This document shows, one piece after another, positions 61,153-64,000 of a stretch of DNA of 64,000 bases. This DNA is from Corynebacterium pacaense (GTDB lineage Bacteria > Actinomycetota > Actinomycetes > Mycobacteriales > Mycobacteriaceae): positions 1 to 64,000 of the forward strand of contig NZ_LT821239.1 in NCBI RefSeq assembly GCF_900169525.1, read 5' to 3'. The notes beneath the pieces are model-generated. The model did no database searches. It was not told the DNA's origin and worked only from the letters and a program-made list of their open reading frames with translations. The number at the start of each line of letters is the position of its first letter. The first letter of the stretch is position 1. The position numbers and the translations under genes are program-made.

Positions 61153-62214
61153 TCAGCGCAGGACCGCGGTGCGGATCCACCGCATCACTGGTTCCTCAAC
61201 GAGGGCATGGCTCACCGCCGCGACCGGCACGGTGATCAGCACCGTCGCCGCGAACACCACCATGAAACCACCGCTGAACAGCTCCAGACCGAGCAGTGGA
61301 AAGACAATTCCCATCACCGGCAGATGCCAGAGGAAGATCGAGTAGGACCACCGCCCCATGGCCAGCATCACCGGACTGCTCAACCACCTGGACCGTGGAT
61401 CCAGGGCATGGGGCACCACGATCAATGCGGCGAAGGCGGTTCCCGCGAGGACGCGCCGCACAAACTCCCCCGGCGCGGGATGTGTCAGCCCGAGCGGCCC
61501 GAACCACTCCCGCCCCGCCATCCACGCCACACCCAGCGCCAGCGCCCACCACACCGCGCGCGGCACCCGCGGAAACCGCATCCCCTCGGCCTCCGCGGCA
61601 AGCATGCCGACGGCGAACCAGCAGGCGTAGGCCGGAGGCCAGATCTGCATATTCGGCCATCCCCTGCCTATCGACGCCTCCACCACGGGTACGAACGCCC
61701 ACCCGAGGCTGAGCACGGCCGCACCGACAATCGCGGCGATGCGCACCCGTTGCGGGAGGCGATCGAGCACCGCCGCCAGAAGCGGCATGACCACGTAGAA
61801 GGAGACCTCGACGCACAGTGACCACAGGTGCGTCAGTCCCGTCATCAACCCATCGGTGACATAGATCTGCGTCATGGTCAGGTTCGCCAACCATGGTCCA
61901 CCCGGAACAAACAACAGGACCGTGAACACCGTGACCCAGTACGCCGGAAGGATCCGCGCGGCGCGCTTGAGATAGTAGCGGCCCACCGCCTCGCCGCGTC
62001 TGCGCCACAGCAGAAAGGCCGACAGTGCGAAGAACACCGCGACGAAGTAGTCGAAGCGCGCGAGGACGCCCCCGATGTCCGTCGCCGGATCGACCCCCGT
62101 CTGGAAGGCGGCATGAGTGGCAAGCACGCCCAGTGCGGCAACGGCGCGCAGCCCCTCCAGCGAGCTGATGAATCCACCCCTAACGGGTGGTGGGTACGAT
62201 TGTGTAGACATCAT
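61153..62214 (-). CDS. tmaT: Acyltransferase-3 membrane protein, probable TmaT orthologue
   Basis: This 353-residue integral membrane acyltransferase (AT3) has about ten helices. The N-terminal 'FISSLEGLRAVAALGVLATHAAF' (the His-containing acceptor helix; R-x10-H) and 'SLCVEVSFYVVMPLLAAVLDR' are AT3 signatures. Its position directly divergent from a DUF3068 gene (36 bp) matches, from memory, the Corynebacterineae locus whose TmaT acetylates trehalose monocorynomycolate for export. If so it supports mycolate transport. The identification rests on this context plus family membership. Two ATG codons in tandem offer starts at 62214 and 62211. Confidence 0.65.
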   Translation of the reverse strand: MMSTQSYPPPVRGGFISSLEGLRAVAALGVLATHAAFQTGVDPATDIGGVLARFDYFVAVFFALSAFLLWRRRGEAVGRYYLKRAARILPAYWVTVFTVLLFVPGGPWLANLTMTQIYVTDGLMTGLTHLWSLCVEVSFYVVMPLLAAVLDRLPQRVRIAAIVGAAVLSLGWAFVPVVEASIGRGWPNMQIWPPAYACWFAVGMLAAEAEGMRFPRVPRAVWWALALGVAWMAGREWFGPLGLTHPAPGEFVRRVLAGTAFAALIVVPHALDPRSRWLSSPVMLAMGRWSYSIFLWHLPVMGIVFPLLGLELFSGGFMVVFAATVLITVPVAAVSHALVEEPVMRWIRTAVLR

Positions 62215-62250
62215 TTACGTCTGAGACTAGTGGATTGGGGCGACACAGCC

Positions 62251-63030
62251 GTGAAACGATCAGCCGTGACTCTGCTGGTGTTCGGCATCGCCTTCCTCCT
62301 TTTCGCCTTCACAGTCCCGCCATACATGACCGGCACACTGCGCACCCTGCCCACCGATCTGGATTTCACCCTCACCAGCACCGGTAGCCGCGGGGTCACC
62401 CGCACCGAACACATCCGCTCCGAGCCGACCCCCAAGATCGACGAGATCCGCATCAACGCCGACCAGACCCTCGATACCGACGATGGGAGGCAGCTGGCTT
62501 CCATAAGCGAATCGGTGACCCTGATCGGGCACTCCCGCTTCCCCGTGTTCGAGCCCACCGCCACCATATCCGGTACGCCCGTGGACTCGGAGAACCAGAC
62601 ACGCGAGGGACTGCGCTACTTCTTCCCCGCCAACACGCTGCGCCAGTCCTACCTCTATTATGATGAGCTGCTCGGGGAGGCGGAGTACGTCGACTACACC
62701 GACCGCGGGGGTGACACCTACATCTTCCACCAGTCCCTCGACGACCGGCGGCTCGCCGACGGTCGCAGCTATTCGGTTGATCGGACACTGTGGGTGGACC
62801 GCTATTCCGGACTGGTCCTCGACAGGCACGAGACGGTCACGCTCGGCGACGCCCCGACCCAGGAATTCTCCTTCACCGACGCGACCCGCGCGCTTATGGA
62901 AGATTGGGCCGCCGAGACCACCAGGGGGCTACTGGTCGCGAAGGTCCTGGCCTTTTCGGCCAAGTTCCTCGGGCTGGTCCTGATCGGTATCGGTCTCTGG
63001 CGCACCGGGTTCCTCCACGGGAAGACCTAG
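62251..63030 (+). CDS. DUF3068 membrane protein (lipoglycan-associated)
   Basis: This protein of about 259 residues has one N-terminal helix (about 5-25), an extracytoplasmic domain of beta character (about 35-225) and one C-terminal helix (about 230-252). The features fit DUF3068 ('porin PorA family' in databases). In C. glutamicum the equivalent gene next to tmaT is reported, from memory, as needed for lipomannan/lipoarabinomannan maturation. A GTG at 62251 with GGGG upstream is preferred over the GTG at 62230. Two inverted copies of the CTTCCATAAGCG motif (62498 and 62891) lie within it, 382 bp apart. Confidence 0.75.
   Translation: MKRSAVTLLVFGIAFLLFAFTVPPYMTGTLRTLPTDLDFTLTSTGSRGVTRTEHIRSEPTPKIDEIRINADQTLDTDDGRQLASISESVTLIGHSRFPVFEPTATISGTPVDSENQTREGLRYFFPANTLRQSYLYYDELLGEAEYVDYTDRGGDTYIFHQSLDDRRLADGRSYSVDRTLWVDRYSGLVLDRHETVTLGDAPTQEFSFTDATRALMEDWAAETTRGLLVAKVLAFSAKFLGLVLIGIGLWRTGFLHGKT
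62498..62509 (+). repeat. CTTCCATAAGCG motif, exact 12-mer
   Basis: Inside the DUF3068 gene, reading as ASISE. It faces the inverted copy at 62891. Confidence 0.7.
62891..62902 (-). repeat. CTTCCATAAGCG motif, exact 12-mer, reverse
   Basis: Inside the DUF3068 gene, reading as ALMED. Its inverted partner is at 62498. Confidence 0.7.
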
Positions 63031-63038
63031 GCTCCGCC

Positions 63039-64000
63039 ATGCAGCTTCGGCGGACACTGTTGTGGGCGTGGGCGACCGTGCTGCTGGCGTTGCTGCTGTG
63101 GCCGCTGGCCGCGCCGGGCGAACTCCTGCTCCGTGACATGGCGGTGGTTGATTCCCCCGCCCTCAGCCTGAATGCGTTCGGCTTCGGGGATCTGCCCGCC
63201 CGCAATGCGCCGCAGGACGGTGTTCTGGCACTGTTCGGTTTCCTGCCCGTCAGTTGGCTGGTCCGGGTTATCCTGCTGGCCTCGGGTCTGGCCGGGGCCT
63301 ATGGGGCGATGCGCCTGGGTCCGGCGCAGTTCGCCGCGGTGACCATCACCATCTACAACCCCTTCGTGGTTGAGCGGCTGCTGCAGGGTCACTGGTCGCT
63401 GGTGATGGCAGCATGGCTGCTGCCACTGATCGCCGCACTGCGCGAGCATCCCCGCTGGCAGATTGTTGCCATGTGGGCGGGGTCGCTGACCCCGACCGGG
63501 GCGGTGGTCGCGACGGTGGTGGGGGTCGTGGCGTCGAGAAGCAGGGTGCGCACCGCGTGCCTCGGTGTGGTGACGTGGCTGCCCTGGTTGGTGCCCGCAC
63601 TCCTATCGACGCCGACCTCCGGCGGTGCCACGGCCTTTGTGGTGCGTGCGGAGGCGCACGCCTCCACCCCCGGCACGATGCTCGGCCTTGGCGGGATCTG
63701 GAACGCCGACGCCGTGCCCGCCTCCCGGGAGTCCGGCTTCGCCCTGTTCGGGATTGCGCTGTTTGCCGTGCTCATCACCGGATTCCGCAACTGTCCGCGG
63801 CCGGTGCTGATCCTGGGGACCTGCGGACTGCTCGCGTGTGCGGGGTCGTGGCTGCTGCCCGGGGTGTTCTCCTGGGTGGTGTCCACCGTTCCCGGCGCCG
63901 GGTTGTTCCGGGATTCCCAGAAGCTGCTGATGTTCGCCATTCCCGCCTATGCGGCCATGGCAGGTGGCCTGAGCAGGCCGCCGGTGGAGGAACTTGCCGT
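63039..64000 (+). CDS. GT-C-like polytopic membrane protein, cut by the window end
   Basis: The first 320 codons are open at the right edge. The protein starts MQLRRTLLWAWATVLLALL and has a long run of hydrophobic helices. An external loop between helices 1 and 2 has 'LLLRDMAVVDSPALSLNAFGFGDLPARNAPQDGV' (with Asp residues near the GT-C position). Further on come the 'IYNPFVVERLLQGHW' block and 'GLFRDSQKLLMFAIPAYAAMAGG'. In related genomes such a protein accompanies the DUF3068 gene, so it probably serves envelope lipoglycan or arabinan assembly. It begins 8 bp after the DUF3068 stop, in an operon. Confidence 0.7.
   Translation, partial: MQLRRTLLWAWATVLLALLLWPLAAPGELLLRDMAVVDSPALSLNAFGFGDLPARNAPQDGVLALFGFLPVSWLVRVILLASGLAGAYGAMRLGPAQFAAVTITIYNPFVVERLLQGHWSLVMAAWLLPLIAALREHPRWQIVAMWAGSLTPTGAVVATVVGVVASRSRVRTACLGVVTWLPWLVPALLSTPTSGGATAFVVRAEAHASTPGTMLGLGGIWNADAVPASRESGFALFGIALFAVLITGFRNCPRPVLILGTCGLLACAGSWLLPGVFSWVVSTVPGAGLFRDSQKLLMFAIPAYAAMAGGLSRPPVEELA

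Noticed and set aside
61828..62250. N-terminal extension of the DUF3068 gene
   Set aside because: The open frame continues upstream only as antisense to the acyltransferase-3 gene; no ribosome site or hydrophobic start.

Overview
The window is high-GC chromosomal DNA from a mycolate-bearing actinobacterium, most probably Corynebacterium. The taxonomic evidence is a large AftD-type arabinofuranosyltransferase, LGFP-repeat secreted proteins, a DUF2613/AftD pair, the acyltransferase-3/DUF3068 envelope pair, a perfect McbR-type operator before metQNI and AmtR-type boxes before nitrogen genes. No ribosomal or replication-origin genes are present. There is one tRNA, tRNA-Gly(CCC), and no CRISPR array.

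Layout. 0-5.6 kb is an accessory island of visibly lower GC. It holds the end of an IS3-type transposase, a 3'-truncated IS21-family istA, and a minus-strand operon of secreted modular proteins (LGFP repeats, a split AbfB-like lectin, and an ALF-repeat/coiled-coil protein whose 3' end abuts the IS21 end). 5.7-15.7 kb holds a lipoprotein, a nitroreductase, a nucleoside hydrolase with two tandem ATPases, glutaminase, a broken MFS gene, and a TetR/DUF1304 pair. 14.4-18.3 kb is an M20 peptidase plus metQNI under a McbR box. 18.4-22.5 kb holds a b561-like membrane protein with a 21-bp repeat leader, a DedA protein and Kup. 22.5-25.3 kb is decayed: a dead IS5-family element at the kup stop codon and an ABC transporter lacking its Walker A motif. 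25.3-31.3 kb is housekeeping-like (SPFH/Arc pair, tag, DUF1707, NAD(P)-binding oxidoreductase, alaT, YibE/F).

32.2-37.0 kb is urtABCDE (urea uptake). 37.4-41.3 kb has ugd, dcd, tRNA-Gly and an AnsP-type permease. 41.3-51.0 kb is envelope-oriented (VanW, GH3 lipoprotein, Usp, AI-2E exporter family, DUF2613, aftD, a GT-C-like protein). 51.2-59.4 kb is a second nitrogen block: allantoicase, a DUF6986 aldolase-like protein, a frameshifted methyltransferase, and ureABCEFGD. 59.8-64.0 kb ends with a dicarboxylate symporter and the TmaT-like/DUF3068/GT-C-like envelope cluster.

How it fits together: Urt imports urea, allantoicase makes urea inside the cell, and urease hydrolyses it to ammonia. Each of the three transcription units has a CTAT-N6-ATAG-like AmtR box upstream, so the two blocks read as one nitrogen-starvation circuit. 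Separately, a short sequence (core CCATAAGCG, full form CTTCCATAAGCG) occurs 13 times on the two strands. It lies in different reading frames of unrelated genes, and it is absent from the island and from the decayed IS/ABC segment. It is the most unexpected signal in the window.
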